Positions 33,027 through 40,756 of a stretch of 64,000 bases of DNA are shown here, one piece after another; position 1 is the stretch's first letter, and each line of letters begins with the position of its first letter. The DNA is from Streptomyces sp. WAC05374 (GTDB lineage: Bacteria; Actinomycetota; Actinomycetes; Streptomycetales; Streptomycetaceae): the NCBI RefSeq assembly GCF_004353505.1, contig NZ_SMNQ01000013.1, forward strand, positions 62,001 through 126,000. The letters are read 5' to 3'. The translations under genes and the position numbers were made by a program. The notes under the pieces were generated by a model. It saw only the letters and a program-made list of their open reading frames with translations. It was not told the DNA's origin and ran no database searches.

Positions 33027-34448
33027 AGTTCGCGGAAAGTGGCCGACACACTGGCCCGTGAACTGGAGCGTGTGCCCGCCGGGACGCGGCTGGCCACGCA
33101 CCGCGAACTCGTCCGCCGCTTCGGCGTGAGCGCCACCACCGTCTCGCAGGCGCTGGCCCTCCTCACCCAGTGGGGCGTCGTCACCTCCCGCCCGGGCGCC
33201 GGCACCTTCCGTGCCGAGGCGCGGCCCGTGCAGCGCGCCGGCGACACCTCGTGGCAGGAGGCGGCGCTCCAGCCGGCCACCTCCGCCGGCTCGCCCGCCG
33301 GTGCCGCGCGCGGCTTCACGGCGACCGGCCTGCTGGGCACCCTCTCCACCCTGGGCCCCGACGTCGTCGACCTCAACGGCGGCTACCTCCACCCCACGCT
33401 CCAGCCGCTCGCCATGCTCGGGACCGCCCTGGCCCGCGCCGCCCGGCGCCCGGCGACGTGGGACCGCCCGGCGGTGGGCGGACTGCCGGAGCTGCGCGAC
33501 TGGTTCGCGGCCGGCATCGGCGGGGGGCTCGGCCGGGACGACGTCCTCGTCTGCGGCGCCGGGCAGGGCGCCCTGGCGACGGCCCTGCGCGCCCTCGGCC
33601 AGCCCGGCGCCCCCGTCGTGGTCGAGTCACCGACGTACCCGGGGACCATCGCGGCCGCCCGGGCCGCCGGGCTGCGCCCCGTCGCGGTCCCGCTCGACGC
33701 GGAGGGGCTCCGCGCCGACCACCTGGACGAGGCGCTCGGCCGGACCGGGGCGCGCGTCGTCATCGTCCAGCCGCTGTTCCAGAACCCCACCGGGGCCTGC
33801 CTGTCGGCGGCCCGGCAGCGCGAGATCCTCCGCGTCGCCCGGCAGCACGGCGCCTTCGTGATCGAGGACGACTTCGCCCGCCACATGGCGCACGCGGACG
33901 CCGGCCCGACGCCGCCGCCGATGGTCGCCGACGACCCCGACGGAACGGTGGTCCACATCCGCTCGCTGACCAAGGTGACCTCGCCCAACCTCCGCGTCGG
34001 CGCCCTGGCGGCCCGGGGCCCGGTCATGGCGAGACTGCGCGCCGCGCACCTCATCGACACGATGTTCGTCCCCGCGCCCTTGCAGCACACGGCCCTGGAG
34101 GTGGTGACCGCACCCGGGTGGAAGCGTGCCCTCGCCACCCTCGGATCGGCGCTGGAGCAGCGCAGGAAGGTCGCCGCCGACGCGGTGTCCGCGACGTTCG
34201 GCCCCCGGGCCCTGGCCGTCCGGCCGCGCGGCGGCTACCACCTCTGGGTGTCGCTGCCGGGCCACCTAACCGAGGAGCGGCTCGCCGCCGCCGCACTGGC
34301 GCACGGGGTCGCCCTCACCCCCGGCGGCCACTACTACGCCACCGACAGCGGCACCCCGCACGTCCGGATCAGCTACGTGGCCGCTCCCTCGGCGGCGGAC
34401 GTCGACGACGCCGTACGCCGCCTCGCCCCCCTCGTCACGGAAGCCTGA
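33012..34448 (+). CDS. MocR/PdxR-type regulator (GntR winged helix + class I aminotransferase domain)
   Basis: 478 residues. Residues about 5-70 are a GntR winged helix (THRELVRRFGVSATTVSQALALLTQWGVV). Residues about 110-478 are a PLP-dependent class I aminotransferase fold with IVQPLFQNPTGA and the PLP lysine in RSLTKVTSPNLRVG. MocR proteins use PLP or an amino-acid adduct as effector and usually control the divergent gene, here the EamA exporter. The ATG at 33012 has no ribosome site and overlaps the other start codon; no better start exists before the winged helix. A class IV aminotransferase gene follows 70 bp on. Confidence 0.9.
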   Translation: MNDSSSSRKVADTLARELERVPAGTRLATHRELVRRFGVSATTVSQALALLTQWGVVTSRPGAGTFRAEARPVQRAGDTSWQEAALQPATSAGSPAGAARGFTATGLLGTLSTLGPDVVDLNGGYLHPTLQPLAMLGTALARAARRPATWDRPAVGGLPELRDWFAAGIGGGLGRDDVLVCGAGQGALATALRALGQPGAPVVVESPTYPGTIAAARAAGLRPVAVPLDAEGLRADHLDEALGRTGARVVIVQPLFQNPTGACLSAARQREILRVARQHGAFVIEDDFARHMAHADAGPTPPPMVADDPDGTVVHIRSLTKVTSPNLRVGALAARGPVMARLRAAHLIDTMFVPAPLQHTALEVVTAPGWKRALATLGSALEQRRKVAADAVSATFGPRALAVRPRGGYHLWVSLPGHLTEERLAAAALAHGVALTPGGHYYATDSGTPHVRISYVAAPSAADVDDAVRRLAPLVTEA

Positions 34449-34518
34449 AGCCGCGCGGGGCCACCTGGGCGCCGGGGCCCGCCCGTACCCCCGCGGCGGG
34501 CCTGACATGCTGGGCGGC

Positions 34519-35310
34519 ATGGCCACATTCGAGGGACGGCCCGTGACCGCCGACGACGTGCTCCCCCTGGCGCTGACGAACCTGGGGCACTTCACGTCCA
34601 TGCGCGTCGACGCCGACCGCACGATCCGCGGCCTCACGCTGCACATGGAACGCCTGGCGCGGGACTGCCGCGCCGTGTGGGGCGCGGAGCTGGACACCGC
34701 CCGTGTCCGCGACCTCGTCCGCGCCGCCCTCGAGGGGCACGTGACGCCGTGCGTCGTGCGCGTCACGGTCCACGACCCGGGCGCCGAGGTGGGCCGTCGC
34801 CCCGGGGGCGAGCGCCCCGGCGTGCTGGTCACCGTGCGCGGGGCCGGCGGGCTGCCCGCCTCGCCGCTGCGCGTCCGGAGCGTCATGTACGAGCGCGACC
34901 TCCCCCACGTCAAGCACGTCGGCCTCTTCGGCGCCCTGCACGCCCGCCGCACCGCCCAGCTCGCCGGGGGCGACGACGCGCTGTTCACCGGCCGCGACGG
35001 CCTCGTCAGCGAGGGCGCCACCTGGAACGCCGGCTTCGTCGACCACGACGGCACCGTGGTGTGGCCGCGGGCCCCCGTACTGCCCGGCGTCACGATGGCG
35101 CTGCTCCAGCGGCACGCCCCGGGCGCCGCACACCGCACCGTCCCGCTCACCCTGGACCGGGCCAAGGGCATGGCGGCCGCCTTCGCCACGAACACCGCCA
35201 TCGGTGTCCGCCCCCTGGGCGCCATCGACGGCACGGACTTCCCGGCCGGGCACCCGGTGCTGAGCGCGCTGCGCGAGACCTACCTGTCGATCCCCGGCGA
35301 GACGGTGTGA
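34519..35310 (+). CDS. Class IV PLP-dependent aminotransferase (BCAT/ADC-lyase-like)
   Basis: 263 residues. It has the class IV pattern: LALTNLGHFTSMRV, RLARDCRAVWG, the PLP lysine in ERDLPHVKHVGLFGALHARRTAQ, and GLVSEGATWNAGFV where the SE(G/A)xxxN motif grips the phosphate. Members act on branched-chain or D-amino acids or aminodeoxychorismate; the substrate cannot be told. The ATG at 34519 gives the usual N-terminus; an in-frame ATG at 34507 would add four residues, and neither has a strong ribosome site. It may share function with the MocR/EamA pair upstream. It ends 25 bp from the convergent TetR gene. Confidence 0.85.
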   Translation: MATFEGRPVTADDVLPLALTNLGHFTSMRVDADRTIRGLTLHMERLARDCRAVWGAELDTARVRDLVRAALEGHVTPCVVRVTVHDPGAEVGRRPGGERPGVLVTVRGAGGLPASPLRVRSVMYERDLPHVKHVGLFGALHARRTAQLAGGDDALFTGRDGLVSEGATWNAGFVDHDGTVVWPRAPVLPGVTMALLQRHAPGAAHRTVPLTLDRAKGMAAAFATNTAIGVRPLGAIDGTDFPAGHPVLSALRETYLSIPGETV

Positions 35311-35335
35311 GCGCCGTGCCCCGGCCGGGCCGCGC

Positions 35336-36103
35336 TCACCTGCCGCACCGCGCGGCCCCCTGCGCCGGCGCGGCGTAGTACTGCCCGACGCCGAGCGTCT
35401 CGCACGTGTCGGCGAGTTCGCGCTCGAAGAAGGGGCCCCCGTCGTCCAGGGCGAAGTCCAGGTGCCCCAGCACCTCCATGCAGACCAGCCCGTACAGCCG
35501 TACCCAGCACCGCAGCATCACGGCGATGGCCTCGACGGGCAGGTCCATGTCGCGGTGCGCCCGCAGGCGGTCGAGCTGGTCGGCGAGGCGGGGGTGCAGG
35601 GAGCCGGGCGGGGAGACGGGGAAGGGGCGGGAGCGCCAGAGCTTGGCCATCAGATCGGCGAAGAGCACACCGAAGACCCAGCCGGCGTCCTGCTCCAGGT
35701 CCGACTCGCCCCCGCTGATCGCCCCGGGGGCGCTGGGGCCGAGGAGCAGCCCGAACTCCCGCTTGTGCTCCAGCCCCCAGCGGCGCAGCGCCCGCGCGGC
35801 GGCGATCAGGCGGCCCGGCGCGTCGTCCTCGGGCAGGGTGTCGCAGGACGCCTCGAGGTACGCGGCGACCTCGATGAAGATGTCCGCCCGGAGGGTGCGC
35901 AGCAGTTCCTCGTGGCTGGTGAAGTAGCGGTAGACCGCCGGGGCGGTCATCCCCATCCGGCGCGAGATCGCGCGGATGGAGACGCTGCCGACGCCTTCGT
36001 CGACCAGCAGCCCGCGCGCCACGTGCTTGATCTCGTCGATCGTCGCGCGCCGCTGCTGCTGGCGCCGTGAGAGCGCCGGCGCGGTTCCGTTCCTCTCACC
36101 CAT
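35336..36103 (-). CDS. TetR-family regulator with WHG-type C-terminal domain
   Basis: 255 residues. The N-terminal TetR helix-turn-helix is VGSVSIRAISRRMGMTAPAVYRYFTSHEEL (about residues 38-68). The C-terminal domain (about 100-240) contains RALRRWGLEHKREFGLLLG, like the WHG-domain group. The ATG starts at 36103. A partial dyad (GTTATG/CTTAAC) lies about 45-75 bp upstream and may be its operator. It borders the biosynthetic cluster but has no clear target. The next gene is another TetR on the same strand. Confidence 0.87.
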   Translation of the reverse strand: MGERNGTAPALSRRQQQRRATIDEIKHVARGLLVDEGVGSVSIRAISRRMGMTAPAVYRYFTSHEELLRTLRADIFIEVAAYLEASCDTLPEDDAPGRLIAAARALRRWGLEHKREFGLLLGPSAPGAISGGESDLEQDAGWVFGVLFADLMAKLWRSRPFPVSPPGSLHPRLADQLDRLRAHRDMDLPVEAIAVMLRCWVRLYGLVCMEVLGHLDFALDDGGPFFERELADTCETLGVGQYYAAPAQGAARCGR

Positions 36104-36245
36104 GCCCAGGTGCGTCCTTACGTGCTCCGTGTCCCGTTCCGGACGGTGTGCGCACAGCTCCGTTATGTATCTGGCAGGAACTTAACAGGTGCCACATCGG
36201 CCGGGGGAGGGGATGGCGACGGCCCAGGGAGCGTGTGGACACGAC

Positions 36246-36845
36246 CTAGGGGGTGGCTGTTCCGGCGATGAGGCCGGCGGCCACCGCCGAGGCGATGGCG
36301 CCGAGCAGGGCGTCGTCCACCGGGTCGTGGAAGGCGAACAGCGCCATGAACACCGGGCCGCTCAGCAGCAGGTGCGCCAGTGCCGGATCGTGTGGCCCGG
36401 CCAGCTCCCCGCGCTGCGCCGCCCGCTCCAGGAGCACCACGAAGTCGGCGCGCTGCTGGGCGACGAAGGTCTGCTGGAGCCGCGCGGCCAGCTCCGGTGA
36501 GCGCACCATCTCGGCCATCAGCGCCGGCGTCACCTGGCGCGCCAGCGGGTTGCCCAGCCGTTCGTGTATCAGCCGCGCCAGGGCGTGCAGGTCCCCGTGC
36601 AGGGAGCCGGTGTCCGGCGGCGGCTCGATGCCCATGTCGTGCACCGCCGCCGCGAAGAGCAGCTCCGCCTTGGAGCCGAACCGGCGGTAGATGGCCGCCT
36701 TGCCCACTCCCGCGCGGGCGGCGGTCGCGTCCATGGTCACGCGGGCGTACCCGACCTCGGTCAGGAGTTCACGGGCGGCCGCGAGCACCGCCCGGTCGAT
36801 GTGGCCGTCCCGGGGGCGACCGAGCTGTTGTCCAGAGTCCGGCAT
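36246..36845 (-). CDS. TetR-family regulator at the edge of the polyketide cluster
   Basis: 199 residues. It has the helix-turn-helix YARVTMDATAARAGVGKAAIYRRFGSKAELLFAA (about residues 33-66) and a TetR_C_16-like ligand domain with VTPALMAEMVRSPELAARLQ. A TATACT box on the minus strand (36852-36857) puts the transcript start at or next to the ATG (36845), so the mRNA is probably leaderless. A 10-2-10 dyad (36869-36890) overlaps the -35 region. It is divergent from the first sigma-type promoter of the polyketide cluster and is a likely repressor of itself and of cluster genes. Confidence 0.9.
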   Translation of the reverse strand: MPDSGQQLGRPRDGHIDRAVLAAARELLTEVGYARVTMDATAARAGVGKAAIYRRFGSKAELLFAAAVHDMGIEPPPDTGSLHGDLHALARLIHERLGNPLARQVTPALMAEMVRSPELAARLQQTFVAQQRADFVVLLERAAQRGELAGPHDPALAHLLLSGPVFMALFAFHDPVDDALLGAIASAVAAGLIAGTATP

Positions 36846-36868
36846 GGTGGCAGTATACGAGCCTGTAG

Positions 36869-36890
36869 TTCCGAAACTCCAGTCTCGGAA
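36869..36890. promoter_or_regulatory. TetR-type operator
   Basis: TTCCGAAACT and AGTCTCGGAA are inverted arms (one mismatch) separated by two bases, placed at the -35 of the leftward TetR gene and about 95 bp upstream of the rightward cluster promoter. The size and shape fit TetR operators. Confidence 0.6.
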
Positions 36891-36981
36891 AGTGGCGAGC
36901 AGTGCTCTCCCGGTGCGTACGCCGGGTCCGCGCCCCCGCCGGGTCCGCGTCCACGGCGCGGGTCCGCGCCCGGGCGGCGGA

Positions 36982-37009
36982 TGTATCCGGGCCCGCCCTC
37001 ACGGGATCT
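36982..37009 (+). promoter_or_regulatory. Cluster promoter 1 (TGTATCC-N15-GGATCT)
   Basis: TGTATCC at 36982-36988, 15 bases, GGATCT at 37004-37009. It is one of five copies, each just upstream of a transcription unit of the polyketide cluster. It serves the leader ORF and the gene at 37100. Probable site for the cluster sigma factor (46061-46720). Confidence 0.75.
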
Positions 37010-37046
37010 GGAGACGGTGAGCCCGCTGTTTCGAGGAGGAACCCCC

Positions 37047-37103
37047 ATGGTGGACAGGCAGCAGGCGCGCGCGGCGCGCCCGGCGCGGGCCGGCGGCTCA
37101 TGA
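37047..37103 (+). CDS. Possible 18-residue leader peptide
   Basis: A strong ribosome site (GAGGAGGAA) precedes an ATG that opens an 18-codon frame rich in Arg and Ala. It ends in a TGA overlapping the next ATG (ATGA, 37100-37103). The downstream gene has no ribosome site of its own, so its translation probably depends on this frame. Confidence 0.45.
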   Translation: MVDRQQARAARPARAGGS

Positions 37104-37690
37104 CGGCACGACTGGACCACTGGCTCCCCGGTCCCCACTGGCACACGCACCACCACCGCGCCGTCGCGGCACCCGAGCCGGAAGTGGCCCGGGCGCTCAA
37201 AGAGGTGACGTTCAGTGACATGACGGTGATGCGGCCGCTGATGCTCCTGCGCACGCTCCCGTCCCGGCTGACGGGCCACGACCGGAGCCGGGTCGCCGGC
37301 GGCGTCGACGCCATCGAGGGCATGACGCGGATGGGCTTCACCGTGCTGGACGACGTGCCGGGCGGCGAACTGGTCATGGGCTTCGTCGGACAGCCCTGGA
37401 AGCCGAGCCTCGCCAAGGCGGTCATCCCGGGCCTGAGCCCCGAGGAGTTCCTGGCGTTCGACCGGCCCGGGTACATCAAGGGCATCTTCGGCCTGTGGGC
37501 CGAACCCGACGGCTCCGGCATGCGGGTGCACACCGAGACCCGCGTGTACGCCACGGACCCCGAGGCGGTGCGCCGGTTCACGCCGTACTGGCGGGTCATC
37601 AAGCCCTTCAGCAGCCTCATGCGCCTCGACATGCTGAGCGCCGTCCGCCGCCGTGCCGAACGCACCGCTCGCGGCGGCGCCCACCGCTGA
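37100..37690 (+). CDS. Hypothetical protein, possibly SRPBCC/DUF2867-like, first gene of the cluster
   Basis: 196 residues. It begins with an acidic, His-rich stretch (LPGPHWHTHHH) and then alternates strands and helices: VARALKEVTFSDMTVMRPLMLLRTLP, GFTVLDDVPGGELVMGFVGQPW, FDRPGYIKGIFGLWAEPDGSGMRVHTETRVYA and a last helix. The order resembles START/SRPBCC-like ligand-binding folds seen as cyclases or carriers near polyketide genes, but no catalytic motif is certain. Translation is coupled to the leader frame and transcription to cluster promoter 1. Confidence 0.75.
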   Translation: MTARLDHWLPGPHWHTHHHRAVAAPEPEVARALKEVTFSDMTVMRPLMLLRTLPSRLTGHDRSRVAGGVDAIEGMTRMGFTVLDDVPGGELVMGFVGQPWKPSLAKAVIPGLSPEEFLAFDRPGYIKGIFGLWAEPDGSGMRVHTETRVYATDPEAVRRFTPYWRVIKPFSSLMRLDMLSAVRRRAERTARGGAHR

Positions 37691-37738
37691 CCCACCTCAC
37701 GGCGGCCGGGCCGTCCCGGCCGTCACTCAGCCTCCGGC

Positions 37739-37766
37739 TGTATCCAGCCCCACTCCGCGCGGATCC
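37739..37766 (+). promoter_or_regulatory. Cluster promoter 2 (TGTATCC-N15-GGATCC)
   Basis: TGTATCC at 37739-37745 and GGATCC at 37761-37766. It drives the MFS exporter and the two SnoaL-like genes after it. The predicted transcript start (about 37773) lies after the ATG at 37769, which supports the GTG at 37832 as the exporter's true start. Confidence 0.72.
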
Positions 37767-37831
37767 GTATGAACGACAGGGCTGTCGCTCCTCCGGGAAG
37801 CGGGGTTCCTCATCCACCGAAGGAGAAGACC

Positions 37832-39406
37832 GTGGACCGCAGTACCGTCCATCGGCATCGCTGGCAGATCCTGGCCGCGCTCTGCCTCAGCCTGCTGTTG
37901 ATCGGCCTCGACCACCTGATCCTCAACATGGCGCTGCCCATGATCCAGAAGGATTTCGCGTCGACCGGCACCGAGATGCAGTGGATCGTCGATTCCTACA
38001 CCCTCACCTTCGGCGGGCTGCTGCTGCTCTGCGGCAGCCTGGCCGACCGCTTCGGACGGCGCCTCCTGCTGATCCTGGGCATGGTGGTGTTCCTGGCGTT
38101 CTCCCTGGCGGCCGCCTTCTCCACCGACGCCGCCATGCTCATCGCCATGCGCGCGGCCATGGGCGCCGGAGCGGCGATGATCATGCCCGCGACGCTCGCC
38201 ATCATCAAGGACGTCTTCCCGGCCGAGGAACAGGCCAAGGCCATCGGCATCTGGGCCGGCAGCGCCGCGCTCGGCGTACCGCTCGGCCCGGTCGTCGGCG
38301 GCTTCCTGCTGGACAACTTCTGGTGGGGCTCGGTCTTCCTCGTCAACGCGCCCGTGGTCGTCGTCGCCCTGCTCGCCGCCGCGTTCCTGATCCCCGAGTC
38401 GCGCAACCGCAACCACCCGGGCCTCGACCTGATGGGCGCGCTGCTCTCCGCCGCCGGCCTGGGCGTGCTCGTGTACGGCCTGGTCGAGGCCTCGCGCAAC
38501 GGCTGGACCGACAGCGTCACCCTGGTCTCGCTCGGCGTCGGCGCGCTGCTCATGGCCGGGTTCGTGGTCTGGGAGCGGCGCACCGCCCACCCGATGCTGG
38601 CCGCGGGCCTGTTCGGCGACTCCCGGTTCAGCGGCTCCGCCATGGCCGTGGCCGCCGTCTCGTTCGGCATGTTCGGCTCGCTGTTCGTCCTCACCCAGTA
38701 CCTCCAGTTCGTCCTGGCGTACGAGCCGCTGGACGCGGGCGTGCGGCTGCTCGCCGCGGCCACGATGATGATCGCCGCACCGCTCAGCCCCAAGCTGGTG
38801 GAGCGGCTCGGTCTGAAGGCCGTGGTGACGGCCGGACTCGTCCTGCTCACCGGCGCCCTGTTCCTGACCTCCGGGGCCGACATCGGCTCCGACACCCAGG
38901 TGATCTGGAGCCTCGCTCTGTTCGGCCTCGGCATGGGCCTGACCATGCCGGCCGCCGCCGACGCCATGCTCGCCGCCGCCCCCTCCGGACAGTCCGGCGC
39001 CGGTGCCTCGGTGACCGATGCCGCCATGCAGGTCGGTGGCGCGTTCGGCATCGCCGTCATCGGCAGCGTCCTCGCCAACTCGTACCGCGACGCCCTGCCC
39101 TCGCTGGGCCAGCTTCCGCCCGAGGCCGCGACGGCCGTCGGCGACTCCGTCGGCGCGGCCAGTGCCGTGGCCGGCTCGATGGGCGGCGAACCGGGCCGGC
39201 GCCTGCTCGACGCGGCCAACGACGCGTTCATGGCGGGGCTCACGGACTCGATGCTGATAGCGGCCGGGGTGACCGCGCTGGGCGCGCTCGTCGCCGTGGT
39301 GGTCCTGCCGCGCAGGACCCCGGGCACGGGCGCCGGCGCCGGAGGCACGGCCGACGCGCACCCCGCCGGCGAGAAGCGCCCGGTGGAGACCGCCCGCGGC
39401 CACTGA
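37832..39406 (+). CDS. MFS exporter, DHA2 (14-helix) family
   Basis: 524 residues with 14 predicted transmembrane helices. The family motifs are present: QWIVDSYTLTFGGLLLLCGSLADRFGRRLLL (motif A region) and GAALGVPLGPVVGGFLLDNFWWGSVFLVNAP (motif C region). DHA2 pumps export antibiotics or dyes with protons and often give self-resistance in producing strains. The GTG start is seven bases after AAGGAG. It is the first gene of the operon behind cluster promoter 2 and probably exports the cluster product. Confidence 0.93.
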   Translation: MDRSTVHRHRWQILAALCLSLLLIGLDHLILNMALPMIQKDFASTGTEMQWIVDSYTLTFGGLLLLCGSLADRFGRRLLLILGMVVFLAFSLAAAFSTDAAMLIAMRAAMGAGAAMIMPATLAIIKDVFPAEEQAKAIGIWAGSAALGVPLGPVVGGFLLDNFWWGSVFLVNAPVVVVALLAAAFLIPESRNRNHPGLDLMGALLSAAGLGVLVYGLVEASRNGWTDSVTLVSLGVGALLMAGFVVWERRTAHPMLAAGLFGDSRFSGSAMAVAAVSFGMFGSLFVLTQYLQFVLAYEPLDAGVRLLAAATMMIAAPLSPKLVERLGLKAVVTAGLVLLTGALFLTSGADIGSDTQVIWSLALFGLGMGLTMPAAADAMLAAAPSGQSGAGASVTDAAMQVGGAFGIAVIGSVLANSYRDALPSLGQLPPEAATAVGDSVGAASAVAGSMGGEPGRRLLDAANDAFMAGLTDSMLIAAGVTALGALVAVVVLPRRTPGTGAGAGGTADAHPAGEKRPVETARGH

Positions 39407-39556
39407 CGCCCCGGCCCGCCCCCCGGCCCCCGCCGCCCCCTCCGTACCCCACGTCCCCCGCCCCCACCCCCAACCCCCGCCCCCGCCCGCCCCTCACCCC
39501 CCACCACCCGGCCCACCCCCGCCCCAAACCCCGCCGCCCACACCCACACCCATCCA
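39407..39556 (+). other. 150-bp C-rich low-complexity spacer
   Basis: This strand is overwhelmingly cytosine, with runs of four to six C broken by single G, A or T, and it ends just before the ribosome site of the next gene (GGAGGA, 39559-39564). The opposite strand has many G runs that could form quadruplexes. C-rich, G-poor, unstructured RNA is also the classic Rho-loading type. No gene is present. Confidence 0.75.
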
Positions 39557-39571
39557 CTGGAGGAACACCCG

Positions 39572-40114
39572 ATGCCCCACGGCGACGACCCGACCGACGA
39601 CCTGAAGGAGCTGGCCGCGCACATCGCGGACCGGGTCTGGAACCAGGCCGATCTCGGCGCGATCGACGAGCACTTCGTACCGCACTTCGTCGGCCACTTC
39701 CCCGGACTGCCCGACGTGCACGGCCCGGCGGACTTCAAGGAGATGGCCGCCGGCCTGCGCAAGGCGCTTCCCGACCTCGCGGAGCGCATACACCTCCAGG
39801 TGCGGGAGGGCGACAAGGTCTTCATGCAGGCCGAGTTGACCGGCACCCACCTGGGCGACCTGATGGGCATCCCGCCCACCGGCCGGCCCACCCGGCTCAC
39901 CGAAATGATCATTCTCCGGTTCGAGGGCCGCAAGGTCGCCGAGCTGTGGCAACAGGCCGACTACCTGGGCGTGTTCAGCCAGCTCGGCATCGCCCCGCCC
40001 GAGGGGGCGGGGCCGCTGGGCACCGTCGCCCACACCTTCAAGACCGTCGGCCGGCTCGGGGCCCTGGCGGCCAAGGCGAAGATCCAGCAGCGAAGGAAGG
40101 CAGACGCCCGATGA
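39572..40114 (+). CDS. SnoaL-like (NTF2-fold) protein 1
   Basis: 180 residues of the SnoaL/ester-cyclase-like group. Motifs are HFVGHFPGLPDVHGPADFKEMAAGLRKALPDL (pocket Asp/His region), GDKVFMQAELTGTHLGDLMGIPPTGRPT and EMIILRFEGRKVAELWQQAD. SnoaL relatives close rings by aldol chemistry or hydroxylate polyketides (SnoaL2, AclR types). Three copies occur in this cluster, suggesting successive ring-forming or hydration steps on the polyketide. GGAGGA lies seven bases upstream of the ATG. It overlaps the next SnoaL-like gene (ATGA). Confidence 0.88.
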   Translation: MPHGDDPTDDLKELAAHIADRVWNQADLGAIDEHFVPHFVGHFPGLPDVHGPADFKEMAAGLRKALPDLAERIHLQVREGDKVFMQAELTGTHLGDLMGIPPTGRPTRLTEMIILRFEGRKVAELWQQADYLGVFSQLGIAPPEGAGPLGTVAHTFKTVGRLGALAAKAKIQQRRKADAR

Positions 40115-40674
40115 CCACGCACGACATACCGGCGCAGACGAAGACCGCGAAGGAGCCGGCCCCGTTCCGGCTCACCCGCGAACACGTGCACAAGGTGGCC
40201 GAGCTGTCCTGGTCCAAGGACAACTCGCAGGCCCTCGAGTGGTACGCGCCCGAGTACCGGGCCCACCTGCCCGGCCGCCCCGTCATGAAGGGCGGGCAGG
40301 AGTTCCTGGACACCCTGAACATGGTTCGCGCGGCCAAGCCCGACCTCGAGGTCGAGTGGCACGACATCCTGATCGAGGGCAACCGGGCCGTCCTCCGCCT
40401 GACCTTCCGCGGGCACCAGTGGGGGCCGCTCTTCGGCATCCCGCCCACCGGCCGGCTCCTGAAGATCGACGAGATCATCGTGGAGACGTACGACGACCAG
40501 GGCCGGATGGTGGAGTTCCGGCAGGAGGGCGACTACGCCGGGATGCTCATGCAGATGGGCATCGTGCCGCCGCCCGGCACCGGCCCGCTCGGCACCCTCG
40601 CGCACTCCATCAGGACGGCCGTGCGCCTGTCCTGGCTGGACCGCAAGCACCGGAAGGCGCAGCAACCGCGCTGA
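40111..40674 (+). CDS. SnoaL-like (NTF2-fold) protein 2
   Basis: 187 residues, clearly related to the preceding protein. It has EWYAPEYRAHLPGRPVMKGGQEFLDTLN, the WGPLFGIPPTGR loop and EIIVETYDDQGRMVEFRQEGDYAGMLMQMGIVPPPGTGPLGTLAHS. The shared tail (GxxPPxGxGPLGTxAH) is seen in both, so they arose by duplication. The first 25 residues are extra. It starts on the overlapping ATGA with the gene before and probably forms a complex or acts on the same intermediate. Last gene of the promoter 2 unit. Confidence 0.87.
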   Translation: MTTHDIPAQTKTAKEPAPFRLTREHVHKVAELSWSKDNSQALEWYAPEYRAHLPGRPVMKGGQEFLDTLNMVRAAKPDLEVEWHDILIEGNRAVLRLTFRGHQWGPLFGIPPTGRLLKIDEIIVETYDDQGRMVEFRQEGDYAGMLMQMGIVPPPGTGPLGTLAHSIRTAVRLSWLDRKHRKAQQPR

Positions 40675-40687
40675 AGCGCCCGCCAGT

Positions 40688-40715
40688 TGTATCCCGGACC
40701 GCCGGCCGCGGATCT
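40688..40715 (+). promoter_or_regulatory. Cluster promoter 3 (TGTATCC-N15-GGATCT)
   Basis: TGTATCC at 40688-40694 and GGATCT at 40710-40715, about 40 bp before the CrtI-like gene. It should drive the four-gene unit up to the terminator at 45813-45854. Confidence 0.75.
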
Positions 40716-40756
40716 CTGAGAGTGAAGCCACCGCACCTCGAACCCTTGGAGAGCCC

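Noticed and set aside
37727..39403. 558-residue leftward open frame
   Set aside because: Antisense of the exporter gene, which has 14 clear transmembrane helices in the sense frame.
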